Assembly: GCA_964458265.1 (NCBI GenBank)
Contig: CAYWIF010000002.1
Location: forward strand, 186,001 to 250,000
Direction of reading: 5' to 3'
Length of the DNA stretch: 64,000 bases
Source of the DNA: JAGVSR01 sp964458265
Lineage (GTDB): Bacteria; Pseudomonadota; Alphaproteobacteria; Rhizobiales; Hyphomicrobiaceae
Below, in pieces: positions 35,084 to 43,163 of this stretch. The notes under the pieces were generated by a model, which saw only the letters and a list, made by a program, of their open reading frames with translations, ran no database searches and had not been told where the DNA came from. Position 1 is the first letter of the stretch. Every line of letters begins with the position of its first letter. A program made the translations under genes and the position numbers.

Positions 35084-36391
35084 TCACACGTCGAGTGTGT
35101 TCTCGCGCTCCCAGTCGGTCAGATGCGACGCGTAGTGGTTCCACTCCATCTGCTTCATTTTGATATACGCCGCCGAGAATTCCTCGCCGAGCGCGGCCTT
35201 CAGGCCTGTATCCTTGTCGAAGCCTCGTATGGCGTCGAGCATGTTGAGCGGCAGGCGCGGCGCATCCTTCACGGTGTGCCCGAGCTGGTACATATCGATG
35301 TCGTAGCGCGGGCCGGGATGCGCGCCCGTGTCGATGCCGTCGAGACCCGCTGCAAGAATGACCGCCTGCAACAGATACGGGTTGGCCGCCCCGTCCGGCA
35401 GTCGCAGTTCGAACCGGCCCTTGCCCGGCACGCGCACCATGTGCGTGCGGTTGTTGCCGGTCCACGTCACGCTGTTGGGCGACCACGTCGCGCCTGACAG
35501 CGTACGCGGCGCGTTGATGCGCTTGTAGGAATTGACCGTCGGATTGGTGATCGCCGCCATGCCCTCGGCATGTTTCATGATACCGCCGAGGAAATGATAG
35601 CCTTGCGAGGAAAGCCCCATTTCGTCGGTCTTATCGAGGAACATGTTGGTGGCGCCGGTCTTGTCCCACACCGACAGATGCACGTGGCAGCCGTTGCCTG
35701 TGAGATTGGTGAACGGCTTGGGCATGAACGTCGCGCGCAGGCCATGCTTTTCGGCAATCGACTTGGTCATGAACTTGAAGAACGAGTGCCGGTCCGCCGT
35801 GACGAGGGCGTCGTCGAAATTCCAGTTCATCTCGAATTGGCCGTTGGCGTCTTCGTGATCGTTCTGATAAGCGCCCCAGCCCAGTTCGAGCATGTAGTCG
35901 CAGATCTCTGAAATCACGTCGTAGCGCCGCATCAGGGCCTGCTGGTCGTAGCAGGGTTTGGACGCGATATCCCGCCCGTCTGAAATCCCCGAGCCGTCGG
36001 CGTTGATGAGGAAGTATTCGCACTCCACACCGGTCTTCATGTAGAGGCCCTTGTCGGCCGCCCGCTTCATGATGTTTTTCAGAACGACGCGCGGCGCCTG
36101 CGCCACGTGCTGATCCTCCATCACGCAATCGCCAGCGACCCACGCAACTTCCTTCTTCCACGGCAGTTGAATGACGGCCGACGCATCCGGCAAGGCGAAC
36201 ATGTCGGGATGCGCCGGCGTCATGTCGAGCCAGGTCGCAAACCCCGCGAACCCCGCGCCGTCCCGCTGCATTTCGGCAATCGCCGCCGCCGGCACGAGCT
36301 TGGCGCGCTGCATCCCGAACAGATCGGTGAAGGAGATCATGAAATACCGGATGCCCCGGTCCTTCGCCAGGGATGCGAGATCTTGCGTCAT
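35084..36391 (-). CDS. gmaS: Gamma-glutamylmethylamide synthetase (glutamine-synthetase family)
   Basis: A 435-residue ATP-dependent ligase of the glutamine synthetase fold, assigned as GmaS: it joins methylamine to glutamate, the first step of the NMG pathway. GS motifs are present: the metal ligand segments ECEYFLIN and GQFEMNW, the catalytic loop region NGCHVHLSVWD and the C-terminal NRTHMVRVPGKGRFELRLPD. The specificity call rests on the adjoining mgs and mgd genes; sequence alone would fit a type III glutamine synthetase. The start at 36391 has AAGGAG 7 bases upstream. It lies 76 bases after mgsC with a hairpin between. Confidence 0.9.
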   Translation of the reverse strand: MTQDLASLAKDRGIRYFMISFTDLFGMQRAKLVPAAAIAEMQRDGAGFAGFATWLDMTPAHPDMFALPDASAVIQLPWKKEVAWVAGDCVMEDQHVAQAPRVVLKNIMKRAADKGLYMKTGVECEYFLINADGSGISDGRDIASKPCYDQQALMRRYDVISEICDYMLELGWGAYQNDHEDANGQFEMNWNFDDALVTADRHSFFKFMTKSIAEKHGLRATFMPKPFTNLTGNGCHVHLSVWDKTGATNMFLDKTDEMGLSSQGYHFLGGIMKHAEGMAAITNPTVNSYKRINAPRTLSGATWSPNSVTWTGNNRTHMVRVPGKGRFELRLPDGAANPYLLQAVILAAGLDGIDTGAHPGPRYDIDMYQLGHTVKDAPRLPLNMLDAIRGFDKDTGLKAALGEEFSAAYIKMKQMEWNHYASHLTDWERENTLDV

Positions 36392-36449
36392 GTCGGTCTC
36401 CTTCACTTCGGGCTCGTCCCTGAGATTGCGCGCTTCCTTCGAAGCGTTG

Positions 36450-36481
36450 GCGAAAAAGAAAGGGCGGTCAAAAACCGCCCT
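36450..36481 (-). terminator. Intrinsic terminator between mgsC and gmaS
   Basis: An 8-bp perfect stem (36461-36468 with 36474-36481), loop of five, followed on the minus strand by TTCTTTTTCG. The mgsC stop codon lies in the loop and right arm. gmaS therefore depends on read-through or on its own promoter in the remaining 60 bases, where a second small hairpin (CGCTTC/GAAGCG, 36430-36445) sits. Confidence 0.72.
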
Positions 36482-37802
36482 GTCCGTGTCCTGGAATCCA
36501 ACTCGTGCCGGCGAGTGGCACCCGCGCCATGGCTGCCGCTTCGATGGTGAGCGCGCACAGGTCTTCGGGTTCGAGGTTGTGCACGTGGTTGTGGCCGCAC
36601 GCCCGCGCGATGGTCTGCGCTTCGAGGGTCATGACCTTGAGATAGTTCGCCAGCCGCCGTCCCGCGCGCACCGGATCGAGCCGCTTGGACAATTCCGGAT
36701 CCTGCGTCGTGATCCCGGCGGGATCGCGGCCCTCATGCCAGTCGTCGTAAGCTCCGGCCGTCGTGCCGAGCTTGTTGTATTCCTCTTCCAGCACCGGATC
36801 GTTGTCGCCCAAAGCCACGAGCGCCGCCGTCCCGACAGCGACCGCGTCGGCGCCAAGAGCCAGGGCTTTGGCCACGTCCGCCCCGTTGCGAATCCCGCCC
36901 GACACGATCAGCTGCACCTTGCGATGCATGCCGAGGTCTTGCAGAGCCTGCACCGCCGGCCGGATGCAGGCGAGCGTCGGTTGACCGACATGCTCGATAA
37001 AGACTTCCTGCGTCGCAGCCGTGCCGCCCTGCATACCATCGACGACGACAACGTCCGCGCCGGCCTTCACCGCCAGCGCCACATCGTAATATGGCCGCGC
37101 GCCGCCGATCTTGACGTAGATCGGCTTCTCCCAATCCGTGATCTCGCGCAGCTCGAGGATTTTGATTTCCAGATCGTCGGGCCCCGTCCAGTCCGGATGC
37201 CGGCAGGCCGAGCGCTGGTCGATGCCTTTGGGGAGCGTCCGCATCTCCGCCACGCGGTCTGAAATCTTCTGGCCGAGCAGCATCCCGCCGCCGCCGGGCT
37301 TCGCGCCCTGGCCCACCACGACCTCGATGCAGTCCGCCTTGCGCAGATCGTCGGGGTTCATGCCGTAGCGTGAGGGCAAATACTGATAAACGAGCGTCTT
37401 CGACTGTCCCCGCTCCTCCGGCGTCATGCCGCCATCGCCCGTTGTGGTGGACGTGCCCGCGATCGTCGCCCCGCGCCCCAGCGCTTCCTTCGCCTGCGCC
37501 GACAACGATCCAAAGCTCATGCCGGCGATCGTGATCGGGATCTTCAACTCCACCGGTTTCTTGGCAAAGCGCGACCCGAGCACGACGCTCGTCGAACACT
37601 TCTCGCGATAGCCTTCGAGCGGATAACGCGACATCGACGCGCCGAGAAACAGGAGGTCGTCGAAATGCGGCACGCGCCGCTTCGCACCCGCGCCGCGAAT
37701 GTCGTAGATGCCGGTCGACGCCGCCCGGCGGATTTCAGAAAGCGTATAATCGTCGAAGGTCGCGGACTTGCGCGGCGTGGTCGGCGGATTATGGTACGTC
37801 AT
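36468..37802 (-). CDS. mgsC: N-methylglutamate synthase subunit C (FMN-binding glutamate-synthase-like)
   Basis: A 444-residue subunit homologous to the FMN domain of glutamate synthase. It condenses methylamine released from gamma-glutamylmethylamide with glutamate to give N-methylglutamate. Typical segments are PITIAGMSFGSLSAQAKEAL, EVVVGQGAKPGGGGMLLGQK, KIGGARPYYDVALAVKAGAD, VDGMQGGTAATQEVF and IVSGGIRNGADVAKALALGA. The cysteine-rich Fe-S motif of GltB is replaced by CGHNHVHNLEPEDLC. Start overlaps the mgsB stop by one base (TGATG), so the three mgs genes are coupled. Confidence 0.92.
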   Translation of the reverse strand: MTYHNPPTTPRKSATFDDYTLSEIRRAASTGIYDIRGAGAKRRVPHFDDLLFLGASMSRYPLEGYREKCSTSVVLGSRFAKKPVELKIPITIAGMSFGSLSAQAKEALGRGATIAGTSTTTGDGGMTPEERGQSKTLVYQYLPSRYGMNPDDLRKADCIEVVVGQGAKPGGGGMLLGQKISDRVAEMRTLPKGIDQRSACRHPDWTGPDDLEIKILELREITDWEKPIYVKIGGARPYYDVALAVKAGADVVVVDGMQGGTAATQEVFIEHVGQPTLACIRPAVQALQDLGMHRKVQLIVSGGIRNGADVAKALALGADAVAVGTAALVALGDNDPVLEEEYNKLGTTAGAYDDWHEGRDPAGITTQDPELSKRLDPVRAGRRLANYLKVMTLEAQTIARACGHNHVHNLEPEDLCALTIEAAAMARVPLAGTSWIPGHGQGGF

Positions 37803-38488
37803 CAGTAGGCATCCGCATTATCGATGTTGAAATTATAGAGTTTGCGCGCCGAACCGTAGCGCTTGAACTCGCTCGTCTTGACGTCCTTGATGCCGGCCTT
37901 GTCGAGCAGCGACGCGAGGTGCTCGTGATGTTCCGGCCGCATCTCCTTCTCGATGCAGTCGGCCCCGAGGCTCTTCACGCTGCCGCGCACGAAAAGCTTG
38001 GCCTCGTAGATGGAATCGCCAAGTGCGTCGCCGGCATCTCCCAGCACCACCAGATGCCCGCTCTGCGCCATGAAGGCCGACATGTGCCCGATGTTTCCGC
38101 GCACCACGATGTCGATGCCCTTCATCGAGATCCCGCAACGCGAAGCCGCGTTTCCTTCGATCACCAATAACCCACCGCGCCCCGTCGCGCCGGCATACTG
38201 GCTGGCATCGCCTTTCACGACGACGCTCCCCGACATCATGTTTTCAGCCACGCCCGGCCCCGCCGATCCGTGGATCGTGATCGCTGCCTTCTTGTTCATG
38301 CCGCCGCCGTAGTAGCCGACCGGTCCGCGCACGCTGACCTTGATCGGCGCATCGACGCCGACCGCCACGGCATGTTGCCCGCGGGGATTGAGGATCTCCC
38401 ACTGCGCTTCGTTGGTACCGTCCGTCTGCCGGTGCAGTTCGGCATTGAGTTCGCGCAACGGCGTCACCGCCAGATCGATCGTGCGCAT
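37802..38488 (-). CDS. mgsB: N-methylglutamate synthase subunit B (GltB C-terminal GXGXG domain)
   Basis: A 228-residue beta-helix protein equivalent to the C-terminal domain of glutamate synthase large subunit. The GXGXG repeats are visible in KVSVRGPVGYYGGGMNKKAA, GSAGPGVAENMMSGSVVVKG and TGRGGLLVIEGNAASRCGIS, with MKGIDIVVRGNIGHMSAF after. It forms the structural core of the three-subunit synthase with MgsA and MgsC. It lies 3 bases after mgsA and overlaps mgsC. Confidence 0.92.
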   Translation of the reverse strand: MRTIDLAVTPLRELNAELHRQTDGTNEAQWEILNPRGQHAVAVGVDAPIKVSVRGPVGYYGGGMNKKAAITIHGSAGPGVAENMMSGSVVVKGDASQYAGATGRGGLLVIEGNAASRCGISMKGIDIVVRGNIGHMSAFMAQSGHLVVLGDAGDALGDSIYEAKLFVRGSVKSLGADCIEKEMRPEHHEHLASLLDKAGIKDVKTSEFKRYGSARKLYNFNIDNADAY

Positions 38489-38491
38489 GTC

Positions 38492-39388
38492 TCAGCGCTC
38501 CCAGAAATAGACGGTCGCCGGCTCGGGCTCCCAGATCTTCGCCTTGTCGATGCCGGGCAGGCCCGCGAGCGCCCGGTACTCCGAGCCGAAGGCAACATAC
38601 TGGTCTGTTTCGGCCATCACGGCCGGCTTGCAGGCGATCGGATCGCGAATGACGCCGAAACCGTTCTTGGTGCCGACGACGAACGTAAAAAATCCGTCCA
38701 GATCGTCGAGGCTCTTTTCCAGCGCCTCGCCAAGGTTCATGCCCTGGTTCATGCGCCACGTCAGATACGCGGCCGCAACTTCGCTATCGTTCTCCGTCTC
38801 GAAAGCCATGCCGTCGCGCTTGAGCTTCCGCTTGAGGCTGTTGTGATTGGACAGCGAGCCGTTGTGCACGAGGCACTGGTCGGACCCTGTCGAAAAGGGA
38901 TGCGCGCCAAGCGTGGTGACGGCACTTTCCGTCGCCATCCGCGTATGACCAATCGCGTGCGAGCCCGACATTTCCTTCAGGTGGAAGCGATCCGACACGT
39001 CCGTCGGCCAGCCCACTTCCTTGTAGATCTCGATGGTCTCGCCGGCGCTCATGACCCGCACGCCCGGATGATTGGCCCTGAGGTCCGCCCGTGCATCCTC
39101 GACCTTGTCAGCCGGAACAGTCAGCACCGCGTGGGTCGACTTGCGCTCGATCTCGACGGCTGCGCCGAGTGCTTTCGCGAGGGCCGCGTCGAGGCCGGCA
39201 AAATCTTTGTCGGGATGAGGCGACTGGATCGTCAGCTTCGCCTTGCCGCTTTCCGGCGCGCCGTACACCGCGAACCCGGCCGAGTCCGGCCCGCGCTCGC
39301 ACATGGTCGCCAGCATCTGCGCCGTCAGCGCCCCGAGTTGGGGCTCCAAAGCTTTGTCCTTGATGAATAATCCAACGATCCCGCACAT
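38492..39388 (-). CDS. mgsA: N-methylglutamate synthase subunit A (class II glutamine amidotransferase)
   Basis: A 298-residue N-terminal-nucleophile amidotransferase with the catalytic Cys2 right after Met (MCGIVGLFIKDK). Further family segments: SHAIGHTRMATESAVT (the Arg-binding region), QCLVHNGSLSNHNSLKRKLK, and ENDSEVAAAYLTWRM. In NMG synthase it would hydrolyse gamma-glutamylmethylamide and pass methylamine, rather than ammonia, to the FMN subunit; this substrate shift is inferred from context. It is the first gene of mgsABC. Confidence 0.92.
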   Translation of the reverse strand: MCGIVGLFIKDKALEPQLGALTAQMLATMCERGPDSAGFAVYGAPESGKAKLTIQSPHPDKDFAGLDAALAKALGAAVEIERKSTHAVLTVPADKVEDARADLRANHPGVRVMSAGETIEIYKEVGWPTDVSDRFHLKEMSGSHAIGHTRMATESAVTTLGAHPFSTGSDQCLVHNGSLSNHNSLKRKLKRDGMAFETENDSEVAAAYLTWRMNQGMNLGEALEKSLDDLDGFFTFVVGTKNGFGVIRDPIACKPAVMAETDQYVAFGSEYRALAGLPGIDKAKIWEPEPATVYFWER

Positions 39389-39502
39389 TTTTGCCGGTCT
39401 CCCTAGTCACCACTGCCCCAGAACCTACCCAATTTTCGCGACAATCTCAACTGGCAAGAATACTTTTTTCCTGACAGTAGCGAAAAACATGACGCAACGG
39501 AG

Positions 39503-39781
39503 TTACCCGCGTCCCCGCTGCCAGTTTTCGTAGCGCAGCCGGGCGAGGCGATAGGCGTCAGGAATGGAGATCGCCCAAACGAAGAGACCGAGCGCCGCGC
39601 GGCCGACGAACGAATGCTCCGGTGTCGTCGTATGCCAACTGATCGCCGCCAGAATGAGCGTGAACAGGGCAAAGCCAAAACCGCGCTGCGGCTGGCCCAG
39701 CAGCACATGCCCGCCGCCAGGCATCAGGATGGCGACCATGAGCACCATGTAGGGATGCGGCGGTTGCGGATCGGATTTCAC
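39503..39781 (-). CDS. Small membrane protein, unrecognised
   Basis: A 92-residue protein from a GTG start at 39781 that overlaps the stop of the gene before it (GTGA). Two to three hydrophobic segments are visible: MVLMVAILMPGGGHVLLGQP, FGFALFTLILAAISW and AALGLFVWAISIPDAYRLAR. The MPGGGHVLLGQPQRGF stretch recalls TM2-type small membrane proteins. A longer frame to 40027 is only the shadow of the upstream gene. Its place, 114 bases before mgsA on the same strand, hints at a link with the methylamine module; function unknown. Confidence 0.68.
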   Translation of the reverse strand: MKSDPQPPHPYMVLMVAILMPGGGHVLLGQPQRGFGFALFTLILAAISWHTTTPEHSFVGRAALGLFVWAISIPDAYRLARLRYENWQRGRG

Positions 39782-40455
39782 GCGGCGCGCTCCTGCATCA
39801 ATGCATCTCGCGCGGCGATCAGGCGTTCGGCATCTCCGAGCGTGGTCACGAGCATCGCCCGCTCGACCTTGACGCCGCCAAAAACCACTTGCCGCAACAG
39901 CAGGTGTTCGCCCCGCTGGCCCTCCGCGGCCTGCCGCACGATCCGCACGCCCTTCGGTGTCAGCGTGATCTCCTTGACGCGCGGATCGGCGAACAAGTCC
40001 ACGAGTTCCGTGGTCAATCCGTTGCACAGCATCTGCGCTCCGTGCCCATCACCGCGAATATAGACATCGAGCGGCAGACCCGGCGGCGGGTCGATCCTCA
40101 TGGGCAGATCGGGCGCGCCTGCGTAAAACTCGTTACCCGTGTGCCGGGCAATAAGTGACAGCGACGGCGATCCTGCCCGTGTTTCAAGGAGCGTCACCGA
40201 AAGCCAAAGCTGCGGCAGCCGCCGAATGACCATCGTGTCGGGTATGAGGGTCGCCTTGGCGAAGCGTCCGCCGGCACGCCCCTCGATGCGCGGAAACCCA
40301 TCGTCTCCGGCGGACCAGCGCTCTTCGTCGAGAACGCCCTGACACTCGTCGAATAGCTCCCGCCTGGCCGTCACGGCGCGGCGATGATCGCGCACGGCGA
40401 TGTTTGCGATCACGGCGGCAAACGCAATCAAGCCGAATACGAAAGCCGCTGTCAT
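39778..40455 (-). CDS. Hypothetical protein with N-terminal membrane anchor
   Basis: A 225-residue protein: one N-terminal helix (TAAFVFGLIAFAAVIANIAV) followed by a soluble domain of about 200 residues with beta-rich character (LWLSVTLLETRAGSPSLSLI). I do not recognise a family. It overlaps the next small membrane-protein gene by 4 bases, so the two are a coupled pair between the permease operon and mgsABC. Confidence 0.72.
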   Translation of the reverse strand: MTAAFVFGLIAFAAVIANIAVRDHRRAVTARRELFDECQGVLDEERWSAGDDGFPRIEGRAGGRFAKATLIPDTMVIRRLPQLWLSVTLLETRAGSPSLSLIARHTGNEFYAGAPDLPMRIDPPPGLPLDVYIRGDGHGAQMLCNGLTTELVDLFADPRVKEITLTPKGVRIVRQAAEGQRGEHLLLRQVVFGGVKVERAMLVTTLGDAERLIAARDALMQERAA

Positions 40456-40486
40456 ACTCCAGCTTCCCTACGCATGAGAAGAATTC

Positions 40487-40516
40487 GGCCGCGGCGGAAC
40501 GCGATCCGCCGCGGCC
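40487..40516 (-). terminator. Hairpin terminator after the APC permease
   Basis: A perfect 12-bp GC-rich stem (40487-40498 with 40505-40516), 15 bases after the permease stop. The following minus-strand GAATTCTTCTC is T-rich but not a clean run. Confidence 0.7.
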
Positions 40517-40531
40517 TCATCGCACGGTATC

Positions 40532-41941
40532 TCAGTAATCGCCCAGCGGACGCGGCCAGGGCATCGTGAACTGATCACCACGGCGCACATATCGATACCG
40601 GTGGAAGTGGAACCACAGCGACGCGATCATGAAGAACAGCATCATCGCCATGAGCTGCGTCCCGTAGCCCAGGAACACGGCGAAGTACGTTGCCGCGCAC
40701 AGGACCAGAAGAACCAGCGCGGGCAGCGGATGCAACGGATGCACGTAGCCGCGTTGGATCGTGCCGATCGGCCACTTACGCCGGAACATGATGACGTTGA
40801 ACGTCATGAACGTGTAGCCGAGCAAGCCCGACAGGATCGAGAACGTGATCACTTGATCGAGCGGTGCATAGTAGGCAAAGAGCAGGGCCACCGGCACCAG
40901 GAACACGATCGAGCGATAAGGCGTGCGATACTTCGGATGCACCGCGCCGAACCACTGCGGCAAATAACGGTCGCGGGCCATCGAGAACCAGGCGCGCGAG
41001 GCGTCATTGATGCAGCCGTTCGCCGAAGCGAGCGTCGAGAAGATCGTGCCGATGAAGAGTAGCACCATCAGCGGCAACGAATCCATGAACCGCGCCGCAT
41101 CGAACAGCGGCGTCACCGCCTGCCCGAGATACTCCCACGGCATGAGACCGGCGCAGATGTACCAGGTCATGGTCGCCGCGATGAGCAGCGTCATGATGCC
41201 GGTCATGGTGCCGAGCGGCAGCGACCGCGCCGGCGACCGCACCTCTTCCGCCGCCTGACACGTCCCCTCGATGCCGAGGTAGTACCACAGACCGAAGTGG
41301 AGCGCGGCGATGACGCCGATCCATCCGTAGGGCAGCCCCGTCATCAGTTCTTCGTGACGAAGAATTTCAGTGGTCCAGGGCTTCACGGCAAAGAACAGGA
41401 TAATGATCGCGATGAACGCGATCGCCGTGATCACGAGATTGAACGTCAGCGTCGCGTAAACGCCGCGATAGTTCAGCCAGGCGAGAAACATGATCGTCAG
41501 AACGATAAACGGCTTGTCGTGCAGCACGAGCGCTTCGCCCGCCGCATCCGTCATCGCCGTCATGCCGCCCACGGTCTGGATGAGATACCCCAGCGTGATG
41601 GCATTCGCCGCCTCCAGCATCGTGTAGGCAAACACCAGAAAGAGGCCGACGTTGAAGGCCATCAGCGGCCCGACGATGTGCTTGGCCTGCGCATACTGAC
41701 CGCCTGCGGCGGCAACCGTAGAAGTCACCTCCGAGTCGATCATCGCCACGCAGGTATAAAGGAGACCGGCGACCCAGCACGCGATCAGCGCCGCGATGGC
41801 GCCGCCTTTGCCGACCGAGAAGTTCCAGCCCATGTACTCGCCCACGAGCACGATACCGACGCCGAGCGCCCAGACGTGACCGGGACCGAGAATGCGCAAA
41901 AGCGAGATTTTCTCGCCGTGGATTGTTGTTGTCTGGCTCAC
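40532..41941 (-). CDS. APC-superfamily amino acid/amine permease
   Basis: A 469-residue transporter with about twelve helices. It has the APC consensus near helix 1 (GPGHVWALGVGIVLVGEYMG), the ethanolamine-permease-like helix 6 region (LGIEGTCQAAEEVRSPARSL), and helix 8/9 region SANGCINDASRAWFSMARDR. It starts with GTG at 41941, overlapping the stop of the preceding 67-residue protein (GTGA). Sitting between the two halves of the NMG pathway, it most likely imports methylamine or a methylated amine or amino acid; this is inference. It is the last gene of a four-gene operon with three small membrane proteins. Confidence 0.92.
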   Translation of the reverse strand: MSQTTTIHGEKISLLRILGPGHVWALGVGIVLVGEYMGWNFSVGKGGAIAALIACWVAGLLYTCVAMIDSEVTSTVAAAGGQYAQAKHIVGPLMAFNVGLFLVFAYTMLEAANAITLGYLIQTVGGMTAMTDAAGEALVLHDKPFIVLTIMFLAWLNYRGVYATLTFNLVITAIAFIAIIILFFAVKPWTTEILRHEELMTGLPYGWIGVIAALHFGLWYYLGIEGTCQAAEEVRSPARSLPLGTMTGIMTLLIAATMTWYICAGLMPWEYLGQAVTPLFDAARFMDSLPLMVLLFIGTIFSTLASANGCINDASRAWFSMARDRYLPQWFGAVHPKYRTPYRSIVFLVPVALLFAYYAPLDQVITFSILSGLLGYTFMTFNVIMFRRKWPIGTIQRGYVHPLHPLPALVLLVLCAATYFAVFLGYGTQLMAMMLFFMIASLWFHFHRYRYVRRGDQFTMPWPRPLGDY

Positions 41942-42141
41942 CGGTGACCTCCCTGATGCGTCGGATCGATCACGAATGCGTCTTCGATTTCACCTTCGCG
42001 CGATGAGGTCAAAAGGTCTTCCGAATAGCTCATGTTGGTCTTGATCGTGTCGAACAGCATCCAAAGTCCGAGCAGGATGGAGATGGCCCACGCGCCGTAC
42101 TCGAGCAGTTCGAAATTGTTGAGTGTGCTGATGTCTGGCAT
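41938..42141 (-). CDS. Small single-helix membrane protein of the permease operon (67 aa)
   Basis: One hydrophobic helix (YGAWAISILLGLWMLFDTIK) flanked by an acidic N-terminus and a polar C-terminus. GAGGGG precedes the ATG at 42141. Its stop overlaps the permease start by 4 bases, the tightest link in the operon. No family recognised. Confidence 0.82.
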   Translation of the reverse strand: MPDISTLNNFELLEYGAWAISILLGLWMLFDTIKTNMSYSEDLLTSSREGEIEDAFVIDPTHQGGHR

Positions 42142-42150
42142 GGGTTCCCC

Positions 42151-42543
42151 TCAACCGTTCTTGCGGCCGAAACGTTCGGCGATCACTTCGCGGTATTCGC
42201 TCTTGGAGAACGCAACCACGAGAAGGAAGTATGCGATGACGACGAGAGCCGTGACGCCAAGCGCCACAATGTCGAACGAATAGTCGAACCGCGACGCGAT
42301 CAGCGGCGCCGCGGTTTCCGGCGTGTAGCCGAGCTTCTCCCAACCGGCCTGCATGGCGGCGTTCTGGCCAAGTCCGGCCCAGCTCGTCTTATCCGCGATT
42401 TCAAGTTCGGTTTTGCCGCCGCCCGCAAGACCAAGATAGAGCGGCGCGAAGAGTGCCGCGAACACAAGCGCCAGCAGGAACAGGCTGTCGAAGAACTGCC
42501 CGATGGCCGACTGGCGAGGAGGAATGTAATCACCGTTGCTCAT
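42151..42543 (-). CDS. Two-helix membrane protein of the permease operon (130 aa)
   Basis: Helices at SLFLLALVFAALFAPLYLGL and IVALGVTALVVIAYFLLVVA enclose a loop of about 60 residues that is probably extracytoplasmic. GAGGAG lies 8 bases before the ATG. It ends 9 bases before the 67-residue gene. No family recognised. Confidence 0.82.
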   Translation of the reverse strand: MSNGDYIPPRQSAIGQFFDSLFLLALVFAALFAPLYLGLAGGGKTELEIADKTSWAGLGQNAAMQAGWEKLGYTPETAAPLIASRFDYSFDIVALGVTALVVIAYFLLVVAFSKSEYREVIAERFGRKNG

Positions 42544-42555
42544 GGTGTTTGCTCC

Positions 42556-42849
42556 TCAGCCCTGTTTTTGTTTCATGAGGTCTTGATAGTGCAGGTCGAG
42601 GCCGTAGATGTGCGCCTTGTCCTCGCCGTAGTGCTTCAGCATCGCCCAGATGGCTGCTGCGTTGAACAACATCACAAGCCCGCCGCTGATGAGCAGCGCG
42701 AGCTTCACGCCATCATCGGTCAGATGCGGCATCAGTTCGTAGAAGACGAATGTGTAGAGCGCCCACACCGAAATGAGAGCGACCAGCGCCCACATCCGGT
42801 CTTTCCCGAACATCTTATCGACGCGCGGATCCATTGCTTTCTGTTGCAC
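42556..42849 (-). CDS. Two-helix membrane protein of the permease operon (97 aa)
   Basis: Helices at MWALVALISVWALYTFVFYE and LALLISGGLVMLFNAAAIWA, with short cytoplasmic ends. The GTG at 42849 has GGGGAGG 5 bases upstream and is preferred; an ATG five codons later is possible. It is the first gene of the operon, reading away from mgdA. No family recognised. Confidence 0.8.
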   Translation of the reverse strand: MQQKAMDPRVDKMFGKDRMWALVALISVWALYTFVFYELMPHLTDDGVKLALLISGGLVMLFNAAAIWAMLKHYGEDKAHIYGLDLHYQDLMKQKQG

Positions 42850-43163
42850 CGGGACCTCCCCCTGAATGGCCGGATGAGCCCGGCCTGATAAATGTTGCCT
42901 GCTGGCAATCTATTTTTATTGAGCGGAAACTCTGCGTCATGGTGCCGCGAGCTGTCAAGATAGACTGCCTCCGATCCAGACAGGAAACTTACTTTTTATG
43001 CGATGCAGTGCAACAAATGTGGGCACACATCGTTGTTCATCGTTGCTCTCGACTTGAACAAGCGGAAAATTTCTTGCATTTTGGGAACAAACTGGGGCAA
43101 GGTCTTGTGGAAGGCACCCCCGGAACCGGCGCACGCGCCGGCGGCCATGGCCGGAGCATCTGA
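42850..43163. promoter_or_regulatory. Divergent control region between permease operon and mgdABCD
   Basis: About 314 bp, AT-rich in the middle, holding the promoters of both arms. It includes a short palindrome TTGCC-TGCT-GGCAA at 42895-42908 and an A/T-rich block near 42909-42920. No ORF in it is credible. The neighbouring XRE-cupin protein is the likely regulator; the binding site is not proven. Confidence 0.55.

Noticed and set aside
35084..36391. Ordinary glutamine synthetase GlnA
   Set aside because: The sequence belongs to the GS family, but length and neighbourhood with mgsCBA and mgdABCD favour GmaS.
42151..42849. Small permease-operon proteins as cytochrome-oxidase-like or ATP-synthase-like subunits
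   Set aside because: Size and helix number fit, but I see no heme, copper or proton-path residues and the partner gene is an APC permease.
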